A stretch of DNA of 43,964 bases. It comes from Caryophanales bacterium. Its GTDB lineage: Bacteria; Bacillota; Bacilli; Exiguobacteriales; Exiguobacteriaceae. The stretch is from assembly GCA_902362975.1 (NCBI GenBank), contig CABIYO010000022.1:1-43964 (forward strand), given 5' to 3'. A program made the position numbers and the translations under genes. Shown here piece by piece: positions 23,814-31,588 of the stretch (position 1 is the first letter of the stretch; every line of letters begins with the position of its first letter). Below the pieces are notes generated by a model. It made no database searches and was not told the DNA's origin. It saw nothing but the letters and a program-made list of their open reading frames with translations.

Positions 23814-25229
23814 ATGGGTTATACAATCACGGTGGTCGGACTCGGGTCGGGTGAGTTGAATCAATTGCCGCTCGGTGTGTACCGCCATTTAAAACAGCAA
23901 CCGCTCGTCTGGTTGCGCACAAAAGAACACCCTGTCGTTCAAGAGTTAGAAGCGGAAGGACTCGTGTTCGAATCATTTGATTCGGTCTATGAATCGAGTG
24001 ATACGTTTGAAGAAGTTTATGACCAAATTGTCGAGACGTTACTGAGTAAAAGTGAAGAAATGGCGATCACATACGCCGTACCGGGCCACCCGTTCGTAGC
24101 GGAACGGACCGTCGAACTATTGGTGGAACGCGGTGCCGACCTTCATGTACTCGGTGGACAGAGCTTCCTCGACGCCATGTTCCAGGCGCTCCAGATTGAT
24201 CCAATCAATGGATTTCAACTGCTTGATGCGACCGCGCTCGACCTTGAACGTTTGCAGGTGACCCAACATGTGCTTATCGGGCAAGTGTACGATGGATTCG
24301 TGGCGGGTGACGTCAAAGTGCAATTGATGGAACGGTATCCGGATGACCATCCCGTCACTCTTGTGACGGCTGCAGGTACGACAGAAGAACGAATCGAGCA
24401 CATCCCGTTATTCGAAATGGACCGGGTAGCGGAAGTGAATAACTTGACGACGCTCTACGTTCCGCCGCTCGTGGATGAATCGTATTTGGCGAAGGATTTT
24501 GCGACACTTAAACAAATCATTGCAACGCTTCGAGGACCAGACGGGTGCCCATGGGATCGTAAACAGACGCATACATCACTTCGCAAGTATCTACTAGAAG
24601 AGGCGTATGAGTTGATTGAAGCAATCAATGCAGAAGACGATGATGCCATCATCGAAGAACTCGGTGACGTCTTGCTTCAAGTTATGTTGCATGCTCAAAT
24701 CGGAGAAGATGAGGGCTATTTCGATATTCGTGACGTAATCGGTTCCATCAGTGAAAAGATGGTGCGCCGCCATCCACACGTCTTTGGCGATGTCACCGTT
24801 GAAGATGCTTCTGAGGTGGTGAAAAACTGGAATACGATTAAACAGACGGAAAAAGGGGAAAAGAAACAATCGCAACTCGATGGTGTTCTCGTCGACCAAC
24901 CTTCATTGATGCGAGCGGAGCAACTTCAAAAGAAAGCGGCTCACGTCGGATTTGAGTGGGATGACGTATCCGGTGCCTTCGAAAAACTGGAAGAAGAGTT
25001 AAAAGAATGGCATGAAGACCTAAGTGATGAATTGGAACTTGGGGACGTATTGTTCTCCATCGTGAACATTGCGCGATACGTCGGGCTGAATGCCGAGCAA
25101 GCATTAGAACAGACGAACCGAAAGTTCAAACGTCGATTCGAGTATGTGGAAGCGAACGGTGACCTTCACCAGATGACACTCGAACAGATGGATGCACTTT
25201 GGAACGAGGCAAAGGAGAAAGGTTTATGA
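23814..25229 (+). CDS. yabN: YabN: tetrapyrrole methylase-like + MazG NTP pyrophosphohydrolase
   Basis: A 471-residue fusion. Residues 1-225 form a tetrapyrrole-methylase-like domain (ITVVGLGSGELNQLPLGVY, AVPGHPFVAERTV). From about 240 comes a MazG domain (RGPDGCPWDRKQTH, LLEEAYELIEAI, EELGDVLLQVMLHAQ) with the acidic metal-binding helices, then a second MazG-like repeat (ELELGDVLFSIVNIARYVG). MazG hydrolyses (d)NTPs to monophosphates, a house-cleaning role; the methylase half has no known substrate. The ATG at 23814 follows AAGGAG; the open frame extends 9 codons upstream. It overlaps rqcP by 4 bases. Confidence 0.95.
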   Translation: MGYTITVVGLGSGELNQLPLGVYRHLKQQPLVWLRTKEHPVVQELEAEGLVFESFDSVYESSDTFEEVYDQIVETLLSKSEEMAITYAVPGHPFVAERTVELLVERGADLHVLGGQSFLDAMFQALQIDPINGFQLLDATALDLERLQVTQHVLIGQVYDGFVAGDVKVQLMERYPDDHPVTLVTAAGTTEERIEHIPLFEMDRVAEVNNLTTLYVPPLVDESYLAKDFATLKQIIATLRGPDGCPWDRKQTHTSLRKYLLEEAYELIEAINAEDDDAIIEELGDVLLQVMLHAQIGEDEGYFDIRDVIGSISEKMVRRHPHVFGDVTVEDASEVVKNWNTIKQTEKGEKKQSQLDGVLVDQPSLMRAEQLQKKAAHVGFEWDDVSGAFEKLEEELKEWHEDLSDELELGDVLFSIVNIARYVGLNAEQALEQTNRKFKRRFEYVEANGDLHQMTLEQMDALWNEAKEKGL

Positions 25230-25498
25230 GACTAGATAAGTTTTTAAAAGTGTCACGTCTAATCAAGCGTCGCACGTTGGCAAAAGAAGTGGCGGACCAA
25301 GGACGAATTCAACTGAATGGGCAAGTCGCGAAGGCGAGCACAGAAGTCAAAGTCGGAGACGAGTTACAAATTCGCTTCGGAAACAAACTCGTCACGGTCG
25401 TCATCGATTCAATCGCAGAACATGCACGTAAAGAAGATGCGAAAGAAATGTATCGTTTACTTAAAGAAGAGAAGATGGATGGTAGTATCAACTCATAA
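25226..25498 (+). CDS. rqcP: RqcP, S4-domain ribosome quality control factor
   Basis: A 90-residue S4-domain RNA-binding protein (YabO; Hsp15-like). The S4 fold runs from MRLDKFLKVSRLIKRRTLAKE to about residue 60. In B. subtilis RqcP works with RqcH on stalled 50S subunits to add alanine tails to nascent chains. The ATG at 25226 overlaps the yabN stop (ATGA) and follows AAAGGAGAAAGG. In B. subtilis yabP and yabQ (spore coat or cortex) stand between this gene and divIC; here divIC follows directly. Confidence 0.94.
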   Translation: MRLDKFLKVSRLIKRRTLAKEVADQGRIQLNGQVAKASTEVKVGDELQIRFGNKLVTVVIDSIAEHARKEDAKEMYRLLKEEKMDGSINS

Positions 25499-25540
25499 AA
25501 AAAAGTATACTTAATGTATTAAGAGGAGGGGGATGAGGCG

Positions 25541-25915
25541 ATGAACGGACGTAATCCGATGGATCGACAACGACGCATTCGAGCGCTAGATGAGCGTAGA
25601 GAACAGCTAGAAAAAGATACACATCGCCGACGAGTTCATCTTCGACGTCGTTTGGCGGCAGCTTCTCTCCTGTTTTTATTTGTCATGGTGTTGATTGGAC
25701 AGAGTTACTTCTCGAAAGTGGGATACGTATCGGACCAGCAACAAGCTTACGCACAAGCGAAAGTGGAGTTGCGTGAACAGCAGGCAGAACAAGATGAGTT
25801 GAAAGAGCAAGTGGAACGGTTGCAGGATGAGGATTATATCGCGAACTTAGCGCGAAACGAACTGCTTTTCTCTAAAGATGGGGAGATTATTTTCTACTTC
25901 TCCCCAGAGGAGTAA
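25541..25915 (+). CDS. divIC: cell division protein DivIC (FtsB-like)
   Basis: A 124-residue bitopic membrane protein: a basic cytoplasmic N-terminus (residues 1-38, rich in Arg), one membrane helix (about 39-57, LAAASLLFLFVMVLIG), then a coiled coil rich in E and Q (about 65-100) and a short C-terminal ENARNELLF-type segment (YIANLARNELLFSKDGEI). It joins FtsL and DivIB at the division site. AGGAGGGGG lies upstream of the ATG. It follows rqcP by 42 bases, and an imperfect palindrome (CTTAATGTATTAAG) lies in that gap. Confidence 0.93.
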   Translation: MNGRNPMDRQRRIRALDERREQLEKDTHRRRVHLRRRLAAASLLFLFVMVLIGQSYFSKVGYVSDQQQAYAQAKVELREQQAEQDELKEQVERLQDEDYIANLARNELLFSKDGEIIFYFSPEE

Positions 25916-25924
25916 GTCGGTTCG

Positions 25925-25953
25925 TTGACCGTTAGGGAAACGACTCGTATAAT
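25925..25953 (+). promoter_or_regulatory. yabR promoter (sigma-A type)
   Basis: TTGACC (25925-25930), 17 bases, perfect TATAAT (25948-25953). It starts 9 bases after the divIC stop; the leader is about 30 bases. Confidence 0.8.
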
Positions 25954-25990
25954 TAGAAAGAATCAATCAAAAAAAGGAGTACATTATTTT

Positions 25991-26494
25991 ATGTCAATTG
26001 AAGTAGGAAGCAAGGTACAAGGTAAGGTTACAGGGATTACGCATTTTGGAGCGTTCGTCGAGCTCCCAAATGGCAAGACAGGATTAGTACACATCAGTGA
26101 AGTGGCAGACTCTTACGTCAAAGACATTAATGAAGTGTTGACAGTCGGTCAGGAAGTCACGGTAAAAGTGTTAAACGTCGAAAATGATGGGAAAATCGGG
26201 TTGTCCATCAAGAAAGCAGTCGACCGTCCTGTAAGCGAACGCCCTGAGCGTCCAGCTGGTGAGCGTTTCTCTCGTGGCCCACGTCCAGGTGGCCCAGGTC
26301 AAGGTGGTCCACGCGGTGGTGGCGGTCCACGCGGTGGCGGCCCACGTGGTGGTGGTCGTCGTGAGCAACGTCGTGAACCAGAAACATTCGATACATTGAT
26401 GAGTAAGTTCTTGAAAGATAGCGACGAGCGTCTTTCGACGTTGAAACGTCAAACAGACTCAAAACGCGGTGGACGCGGAGCCAAGCGCGGGTAA
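25991..26494 (+). CDS. yabR: S1 RNA-binding protein YabR with RGG-rich insertion
   Basis: A 167-residue protein. Residues 4-75 form one S1 domain (GSKVQGKVTGITHFGAFVEL, HISEVADSYVKDI). Residues 80-128 are a low-complexity segment rich in G, R and P, with three PRGGG units (RGG at 108-110, 114-116 and 119-121). The last ~38 residues (FLKDSDERLSTLKRQT and a KRGGRGAKRG end) match the Bacillus tail. As I recall it, the B. subtilis YabR lacks most of the glycine-rich part. The ATG at 25991 follows AAGGAG with a long 11-base gap; in-frame codons upstream have no homology. It probably binds RNA or ribosomes. Confidence 0.9.
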   Translation: MSIEVGSKVQGKVTGITHFGAFVELPNGKTGLVHISEVADSYVKDINEVLTVGQEVTVKVLNVENDGKIGLSIKKAVDRPVSERPERPAGERFSRGPRPGGPGQGGPRGGGGPRGGGPRGGGRREQRREPETFDTLMSKFLKDSDERLSTLKRQTDSKRGGRGAKRG

Positions 26495-26550
26495 TCCTTC
26501 GTATACCAATTAGCTTCTACTCGTAACCATATAGGTCTTGTAATGAGACG

Positions 26551-26583
26551 AGCCATGAACATTTTTGTTTATGGCTTTTTTTC
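26551..26583 (+). terminator. terminator 1 after yabR
   Basis: AGCCAT-ga-AC pairs with GT-tt-ATGGCT, loop ATTTTT, then seven T. Confidence 0.8.
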
Positions 26584-26604
26584 TGTTAAAAAATTTTATA
26601 AAAA

Positions 26605-26628
26605 ACAACTAAAAGAGTTGCTTTTTTT
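26605..26628 (+). terminator. terminator 2 after yabR
   Basis: CAACT/AGTTG stem with a 5-base loop (AAAAG), followed by CTTTTTTT. It doubles the stop before the yhgE-like gene. Confidence 0.65.
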
Positions 26629-26696
26629 CGAGGAAGAGAGCAAAATAGGGAACATGAAAAAATAGTTATGTTTTATAAGTGAAGGTGGAGAGAAAA

Positions 26697-29309
26697 ATGA
26701 ATGGATGGAAACTGTGGACGGCGGAGTGGCGAAGTATCTTTAAGAACCCACGTGTGTTGGTTCCGATTCTCGCAGTCGCACTCGTACCGTTAATGTACGC
26801 CGGTATGTTCCTATGGGCTTTTTGGGATCCGTATGGACAGATGAAAGATTTGCCGGTCGCCATCGTCAATGAAGACAAAGGGGCAACGTTTGAAGGAGAG
26901 TCGCTTGCAATTGGAGATGACCTCACTGATAAGCTGCTGGATTCAGAGGCGTTCAAGTTCGTCGAAACGACGAAGAAAGAAGCGGAATCTGGACTGAAAG
27001 ACCATGACTACTACATGGCGATCGAGATTCCAGAAGACTTTTCAGAAAAAGCAACGACTGCTTTAGATGAACATCCGGAGCAACTCGAACTGAAGTATAT
27101 CGCAAATGAATCGTATAACTTCTTAGCCGCACAAATCGGTGGTTCCGCGATGGAACAAGTCAAAGCGGAACTGTCGACCGAAGTCTCGAAACAGTACGTC
27201 AGTGCGTTGAAAGACGGATTGAATGATGTGGCAGACGGACTCGGTGAGGCCGCAGACGGTGCAGCGACACTTGCGGACGGCTCAACGTCAGCAAAAGACG
27301 GTGCCGTCAAACTGGCGGACGGGACGAAGCTTCTCGCTTCGAAACAACGTGAGCTCGCAGATGGAGCAAGCCAATTAAACAATGGGATGATTCAGTTGGC
27401 CGATGGTTCATCTGAACTCGCGGATGGGACGAAGCTTCTCGCTTCGAAACAACGGGAACTGGCGAATGGAGCAAGTCAATTACGTGATGGTGTTTCGCAA
27501 TTGGCTGATGGCTCATCTGCACTTGCGGATGGCAGTCAACAAGTATACGAGGGCTCAGCCTCACTTGCGGACGGAGTCCATCGTGTCAGCGTGGGCGCTT
27601 CTGCCTTACAAGGCGGGACGAGCCAACTCGTTGACGGAACAGGAGCGTTCGCGTCTAAGCTAGATGAGCTGCACACAGGTGCGAAAACATTGAACCAAGG
27701 CGTTCAAGACCTTGCTGCCGGCATCGAGCGTTCGAAAGAGGGGGCATCTGCATTACAGGATGGTGCCACAAAACTCACAGGAGCGTTGACTCAGGCGAAG
27801 GATGGAAACGCGGCACTTGTTGCGGGTCAAACAGACGTGATCAATGGGATCGGACAAATGAAGTCTGAATTGACTGCGAAACAAGATGAGCTGATTGGAC
27901 AATTGACAGCACTCGCTGAGTCGGGACAATCGGCATCACCTGAAATGCTTCAAGCCATCGCGGCACAATTGAGCGAAGGGAAGCAAGAGACGGCGGCCGG
28001 GTTTGATCAACTATCCGCTGGCGCGACGAAAGTGAAAGAAGGACAGGTCGCACTTGGTGCAGGTCTTGATCAGGCAGGTACAGGTGCAAACAAACTGTCG
28101 ACTGGACTTTCTGACTTGAGTGCCGGTCAAACGAAATTGGCCGAAGGTGCGAACGCGTTGGCAAGTGGTTCAAGTCAAATCGAGCAAGGTACGCAAACGG
28201 CAGCCAATCGTTCTCAAGAACTCGTGTCGGCGAGTGCGAAGCTCAATCAAGGCGCGATACAACTTCAAGATGGGACAACTGAGCTCGCCTCTGGAAGTGA
28301 CAAGCTTGTAGATGCGACTGGACAGTTGTCTGAAGGTAGCGAAAAGCTTGCGGATGGAGCGAAGAGCGCAAGCGCCGGTACAAGTGAATTGGTGAATGGT
28401 GCGAATCAGTTAGCGGATGGTGGTCAAAAGCTGCAGTCAGGAAGTCGTGAACTGGCCGAAGGCGCGAAGAGTGCTGGAGCCGGAACGAGCAAGCTGACGG
28501 ATGGTGCGAATCAGCTCGCAAATGGTGGAGAAGAACTTTCAGAAGGTAGCGGTGAACTCGCTGACGGTATGAAGGAGCTCGCATCAGGTAGTGAGGAACT
28601 TCGTGACGCCTTAGTGAAAGGTGCGAAAGATGCAGACATCGGTTTAACGGATGACAACGTCGAGATGATGGCCGATCCAGTGTCGCTCGTCGACAACTCG
28701 ATTCACGAGGTGCCAAACTACGGTACTGGATTCGCTCCATACTTCATGTCGCTCGGACTTTTTGTTGGGGCACTCCTTCTCTCGATCGTTTATCCGTTAT
28801 ACGATCCAGCAGGACGTCCGAAACGTAGTCTATCGTGGGTATCGTCGAAATCTGGTGTCCTCATGGTCGTCGGATTCCTGCAAGCATTGATTCTCGATGT
28901 GGCGATGGTGCAATTGCTCGGTCTTGAAGTGAGCGAACCGTTGAAATTCTTCGGTTTCAGCTGGTTGACGAGCATCACGTTCCTCTTTATCGTACAGTTG
29001 CTCGTGACAACACTCGGAAACCCTGGACGTTTCGTGGCAATCGTCTTGTTGATTTTACAATTGACGACGTCAGCCGGGACGTTCCCACTTGAATTGATTC
29101 CAAGAGCGTTGCAACCGTTCAATGCACTGCTTCCAATGACGTATACGGTTGCCGGATATAAGGAAATTATATCGTCAGACGGTGCGCAGTATTTGCAGAT
29201 GGCGACAACCTATTTAGTGTTTGTGGCAGCCGGATGCTTTGTCTTACTATGGGCTTACTTCCGGATTGCATGGAAGAAAAAATATCATCGAGTCGCATCA
29301 GAAGCATGA
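26697..29309 (+). CDS. YhgE/Pip-family membrane protein with long heptad stalks
   Basis: An 870-residue protein. N-terminal helix (about 20-45, VLVPILAVALVPLMYAGMFL) and a conserved extracellular start (LPVAIVNEDKGATFEG) are typical of the YhgE/Pip (phage infection protein) family, related to the ABC-2 permease fold. Residues 171-387 are 31 unbroken heptads of the type LxxGxxx, 388-438 a linker without them, and 439-641 a further 29 heptads. Five membrane helices follow (about 680-865) resembling an ABC-2 membrane domain. GGTGGAG lies 6 bases before the ATG at 26697. Relatives include a lactococcal phage receptor and EsaA of type VII secretion; no other T7SS gene is seen. The function here is unknown. 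Confidence 0.85.
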   Translation: MNGWKLWTAEWRSIFKNPRVLVPILAVALVPLMYAGMFLWAFWDPYGQMKDLPVAIVNEDKGATFEGESLAIGDDLTDKLLDSEAFKFVETTKKEAESGLKDHDYYMAIEIPEDFSEKATTALDEHPEQLELKYIANESYNFLAAQIGGSAMEQVKAELSTEVSKQYVSALKDGLNDVADGLGEAADGAATLADGSTSAKDGAVKLADGTKLLASKQRELADGASQLNNGMIQLADGSSELADGTKLLASKQRELANGASQLRDGVSQLADGSSALADGSQQVYEGSASLADGVHRVSVGASALQGGTSQLVDGTGAFASKLDELHTGAKTLNQGVQDLAAGIERSKEGASALQDGATKLTGALTQAKDGNAALVAGQTDVINGIGQMKSELTAKQDELIGQLTALAESGQSASPEMLQAIAAQLSEGKQETAAGFDQLSAGATKVKEGQVALGAGLDQAGTGANKLSTGLSDLSAGQTKLAEGANALASGSSQIEQGTQTAANRSQELVSASAKLNQGAIQLQDGTTELASGSDKLVDATGQLSEGSEKLADGAKSASAGTSELVNGANQLADGGQKLQSGSRELAEGAKSAGAGTSKLTDGANQLANGGEELSEGSGELADGMKELASGSEELRDALVKGAKDADIGLTDDNVEMMADPVSLVDNSIHEVPNYGTGFAPYFMSLGLFVGALLLSIVYPLYDPAGRPKRSLSWVSSKSGVLMVVGFLQALILDVAMVQLLGLEVSEPLKFFGFSWLTSITFLFIVQLLVTTLGNPGRFVAIVLLILQLTTSAGTFPLELIPRALQPFNALLPMTYTVAGYKEIISSDGAQYLQMATTYLVFVAAGCFVLLWAYFRIAWKKKYHRVASEA
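27315..27524 (+). repeat. 105-base tandem duplication in the heptad region
   Basis: Two copies, 27315-27419 and 27420-27524, each encode five heptads starting ADGTKLL or its equivalent. A 29-base block is identical (27321-27349 and 27426-27454). A second, older-looking five-heptad duplication is seen at protein level near residues 551-620. Confidence 0.85.
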
Positions 29310-29323
29310 TGTAAAAACGGTAC

Positions 29324-29368
29324 AAAATCGTGTATAGTGGTTAAGACGACACTATGCACGATTTTTTT
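29324..29368 (+). terminator. terminator after the YhgE-like gene
   Basis: A 16-bp stem (AAAATCGTGTATAGTG with CACTATGCACGATTTT, one G-T pair) with a 10-base loop and a T run. Confidence 0.9.
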
Positions 29369-29389
29369 CTTAAAAATATAAAAAAAGAA

Positions 29390-29418
29390 TTGACACTCGA
29401 ATGGCGACTGGTTATTAT
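29390..29418 (+). promoter_or_regulatory. tRNA promoter (sigma-A type)
   Basis: Consensus TTGACA (29390-29395), 17 bases, TATTAT (29413-29418). The same -35 and -10 occur in the second rRNA promoter at 43824-43852. Confidence 0.82.
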
Positions 29419-29449
29419 AGAAAATGTGCTTAGGACACAAAAATAACAT

Positions 29450-29526
29450 GGCGGTGTAGCTCAGCTGGCTAGAGCGTACGGTTCATACCCGTGAGGTCGT
29501 GGGTTCGACTCCCTCCGCCGCTACCA
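29450..29526 (+). tRNA. tRNA-Met (CAT), elongator type
   Basis: A 77-base cloverleaf with acceptor GGCGGTG/CGCCGCT, D-arm TAGCTCAGCTGGCTAGAGC, anticodon loop TTCATAC and T-arm GGGTTCGACTCCC; CCA is encoded. It lacks the three G-C pairs of the initiator anticodon stem and looks like elongator tRNA-Met of Bacillus. A tRNA-Ile2 (modified CAT) is the alternative but fits less well. Confidence 0.93.
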
Positions 29527-29535
29527 TTTTATTTA

Positions 29536-29607
29536 GGCCCGTTGGTCAAGCGGTTAAGACACCGCCCTTTCACGGCGGTAACACGGGTTCGAATCCCGTA
29601 CGGGTCA
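29536..29607 (+). tRNA. tRNA-Glu (TTC)
   Basis: A 72-base cloverleaf: acceptor GGCCCGT/ACGGGTC, D-arm TGGTCAAGCGGTTAAGACA, anticodon loop CTTTCAC (TTC) and T-arm CGGGTTCGAATCCCG. The 3' end reads ACTT, so CCA is not encoded and must be added. It follows tRNA-Met by 9 bases in one transcript, the same Met-Glu pair that I recall at this site in B. subtilis. Confidence 0.95.
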
Positions 29608-29621
29608 CTTAACCTAAGCGT

Positions 29622-29655
29622 AAAGAAGCCATCTCAATCGAGATGGCTTCTTTTG
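29622..29655 (+). terminator. terminator after tRNA-Glu
   Basis: A perfect 14-bp stem (AAAGAAGCCATCTC/GAGATGGCTTCTTT, loop AATC) with TTTTG. It ends 9 bases before the tilS RBS. No separate promoter is seen for tilS, so read-through may feed tilS-hprT-ftsH. Confidence 0.88.
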
Positions 29656-29675
29656 TTATATCAAGGAGGGAATTC

Positions 29676-30902
29676 ATGAAAAAGGTACTCGTTGCTGTGT
29701 CCGGTGGAGTCGATTCCATCGTCTTGTTGGACCGTCTCGTCAAACAAGGGTGGGATGTCGGGGTGGCGCACGTCCATCATGGCTTACGAGAAGCATCAGA
29801 TGAAGAGTACACGTTCGTCGCGCACGTAGCGGCATCCTACCAAGTCGCGTTTCATGGGACGCGTCTCCATTTTCAAGAAGGAGCATCACAGGCTGATTAC
29901 CGTAAGGCCCGCTACCGTTTTTTTGAAGACGTCATGAATGAACATGGATACGATACACTGGCCACGGCTCATCATGCGGATGATGTGTTGGAGACGGTGC
30001 TCATTCAACTTCACCGAAACGTAATCGAAGTGAAAGGAATTCCTGAGAGAAGAACGTTCGGGCGTGGGACGTTGATCCGTCCTTTATTAAGAGAAACAAA
30101 GGTGCAGCTCATCGAGTATGCTAGGAAAAACGAGCTTGCCTGGAGGGAAGATGCCACCAATCAGGAAGTGACCTACTTACGGAACCGGATCCGTCACGAA
30201 ATCATCCCGAGGTTGAAACAACTGTGGCCGACAGTCGTTGACGATGTCTACAATACGGCGAAACAGGCATACGCTGAATGGGACATGCGTTACCAGTCAT
30301 GTTGGCGATGGATTGAAGAAAATGTGGAGCTTGAAATGAAAGCGTTTCATGTGAAACTTGATGAGTTTAATCGCTTATCCTCACTTGAGCGGTATACGGT
30401 CGCTCGCTTGCTGTCCCATCGCTATGGGGTAGAGATTGGTGAGGCGGTCGAAAAGTTAAGCATGAGTCAAAAGGACACCGGAACCTATCACCTGTCAGGT
30501 GAGTGGTTCATGATGAAGCAGAAAAGGGTACTTAATCTTGTCCAACGTTCGACAGAAGCACCACTTCATCCCGTTCAGGTCGAGTCGTTACCGGCCGTCG
30601 TTCAATTTGGAAAGCGTACGGTTTCGTTGTCCATCGAAGAGGGACGTGAAGGTATTCCGCTAAAGGAAATCACTTATCCGTTGACAATTCGTTCGCTCGC
30701 ACCTGGAGATCGAATGAAGTTGAACGTGGGGACAAAAAAAGTATCCCGTATCCTAATCGATGAAAAGGTTGAGCGAACCATTCGACCGACGCTCCCGTTG
30801 CTTGAGGACGCCTCGGGACAAATTCTCGCGATTGTTGGGGTAAGAGTTTCAGAATTTCTAGACAAGTCGGATGCGATTTGCCTACGATTAATGGTAAAAT
30901 GA
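29676..30902 (+). CDS. tilS: tRNA(Ile)-lysidine synthetase
   Basis: A 408-residue N-type ATP pyrophosphatase that turns C34 of tRNA-Ile (CAU) into lysidine, so that it reads AUA. The PP-loop SGGVDS is at residues 9-14; [11 protein letters not shown] and the LATAHHADD motif follow; the C-terminal domain is present ([16 protein letters not shown]). It is some 60 residues shorter than I recall for the B. subtilis enzyme, with the deficit apparently in the middle. AAGGAGGG lies before the ATG; in-frame codons upstream lie in the terminator. tilS-hprT-ftsH is a conserved order. Confidence 0.95.
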   Translation: MKKVLVAVSGGVDSIVLLDRLVKQGWDVGVAHVHHGLREASDEEYTFVAHVAASYQVAFHGTRLHFQEGASQADYRKARYRFFEDVMNEHGYDTLATAHHADDVLETVLIQLHRNVIEVKGIPERRTFGRGTLIRPLLRETKVQLIEYARKNELAWREDATNQEVTYLRNRIRHEIIPRLKQLWPTVVDDVYNTAKQAYAEWDMRYQSCWRWIEENVELEMKAFHVKLDEFNRLSSLERYTVARLLSHRYGVEIGEAVEKLSMSQKDTGTYHLSGEWFMMKQKRVLNLVQRSTEAPLHPVQVESLPAVVQFGKRTVSLSIEEGREGIPLKEITYPLTIRSLAPGDRMKLNVGTKKVSRILIDEKVERTIRPTLPLLEDASGQILAIVGVRVSEFLDKSDAICLRLMVK

Positions 30903-30937
30903 TGATTGTGTCGAAACAGAAAGAGGAGGATTTCAAG

Positions 30938-31483
30938 ATGTCATTAATGAACGATATGGAGAAAATTTTAATCTCACGTGAAGAGATTCAAGAAAAGGTG
31001 AAAGAACTCGCTGGAACATTGAGCGAAGACTATAAAGAAAAATTCCCGCTTCTCGTATGTGTATTGAAAGGCGCGATGCCATTCATGGCGGACCTCGTCA
31101 AAGAAATGGATATCCATTTAGAGATGGATTTCATGGACGTGTCGACGTATCATGGAGGAACTTCTTCGACAGGTGAAGTGAAAATCGAGAAAGATTTAAA
31201 TACATCTGTAGAAGGACGCGACATCTTGATTGTAGAAGATATTATTGATAGTGGATTGACGCTTGGTTACCTCGTCGATCTTCTTAAATACCGTAAAGCG
31301 AAGTCTGTGAAGATTGTCACGCTTCTCGATAAGCCGACTGGCCGTAAAAATGGTTTATCAGCAGACTATAGCGGTTTCGTGATTCCACACGAATTCGTTG
31401 TCGGCTACGGTCTTGATTATGAAGAGAAATATCGTAACCTTCCTTATGTCGGTGTGCTCAAACCGAGCGTTTACGGGGGCTAA
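30938..31483 (+). CDS. hprT: hypoxanthine phosphoribosyltransferase
   Basis: A 181-residue purine salvage enzyme, forming IMP and GMP from hypoxanthine or guanine and PRPP. The PRPP loop [13 protein letters not shown] is near residues 95-107; [12 protein letters not shown] and LLDKPTGRK are further signatures. The ATG at 30938 follows AGAGGAGGA; the open frame starts earlier, inside tilS, without homology. It joins prs and purR in this window as part of purine balance. In Bacillus HprT also binds FtsH. Confidence 0.97.
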   Translation: MSLMNDMEKILISREEIQEKVKELAGTLSEDYKEKFPLLVCVLKGAMPFMADLVKEMDIHLEMDFMDVSTYHGGTSSTGEVKIEKDLNTSVEGRDILIVEDIIDSGLTLGYLVDLLKYRKAKSVKIVTLLDKPTGRKNGLSADYSGFVIPHEFVVGYGLDYEEKYRNLPYVGVLKPSVYGG

Positions 31484-31588
31484 CGTTTTTCTTTTGAAAA
31501 TGTGACGTGGTAAGATAAAGGAAATCCCCAAAGTATAGGCATATACTGAATGGGCGAGAACATCGTTTCTCGGAATAGGAGGCAGAGA

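Noticed and set aside
28243..28740. 165-codon minus-strand ORF opposite the heptad region, and others near 27307-28173
   Set aside because: The regular GC pattern of the heptad codons keeps antisense frames open; low-complexity product, no RBS.
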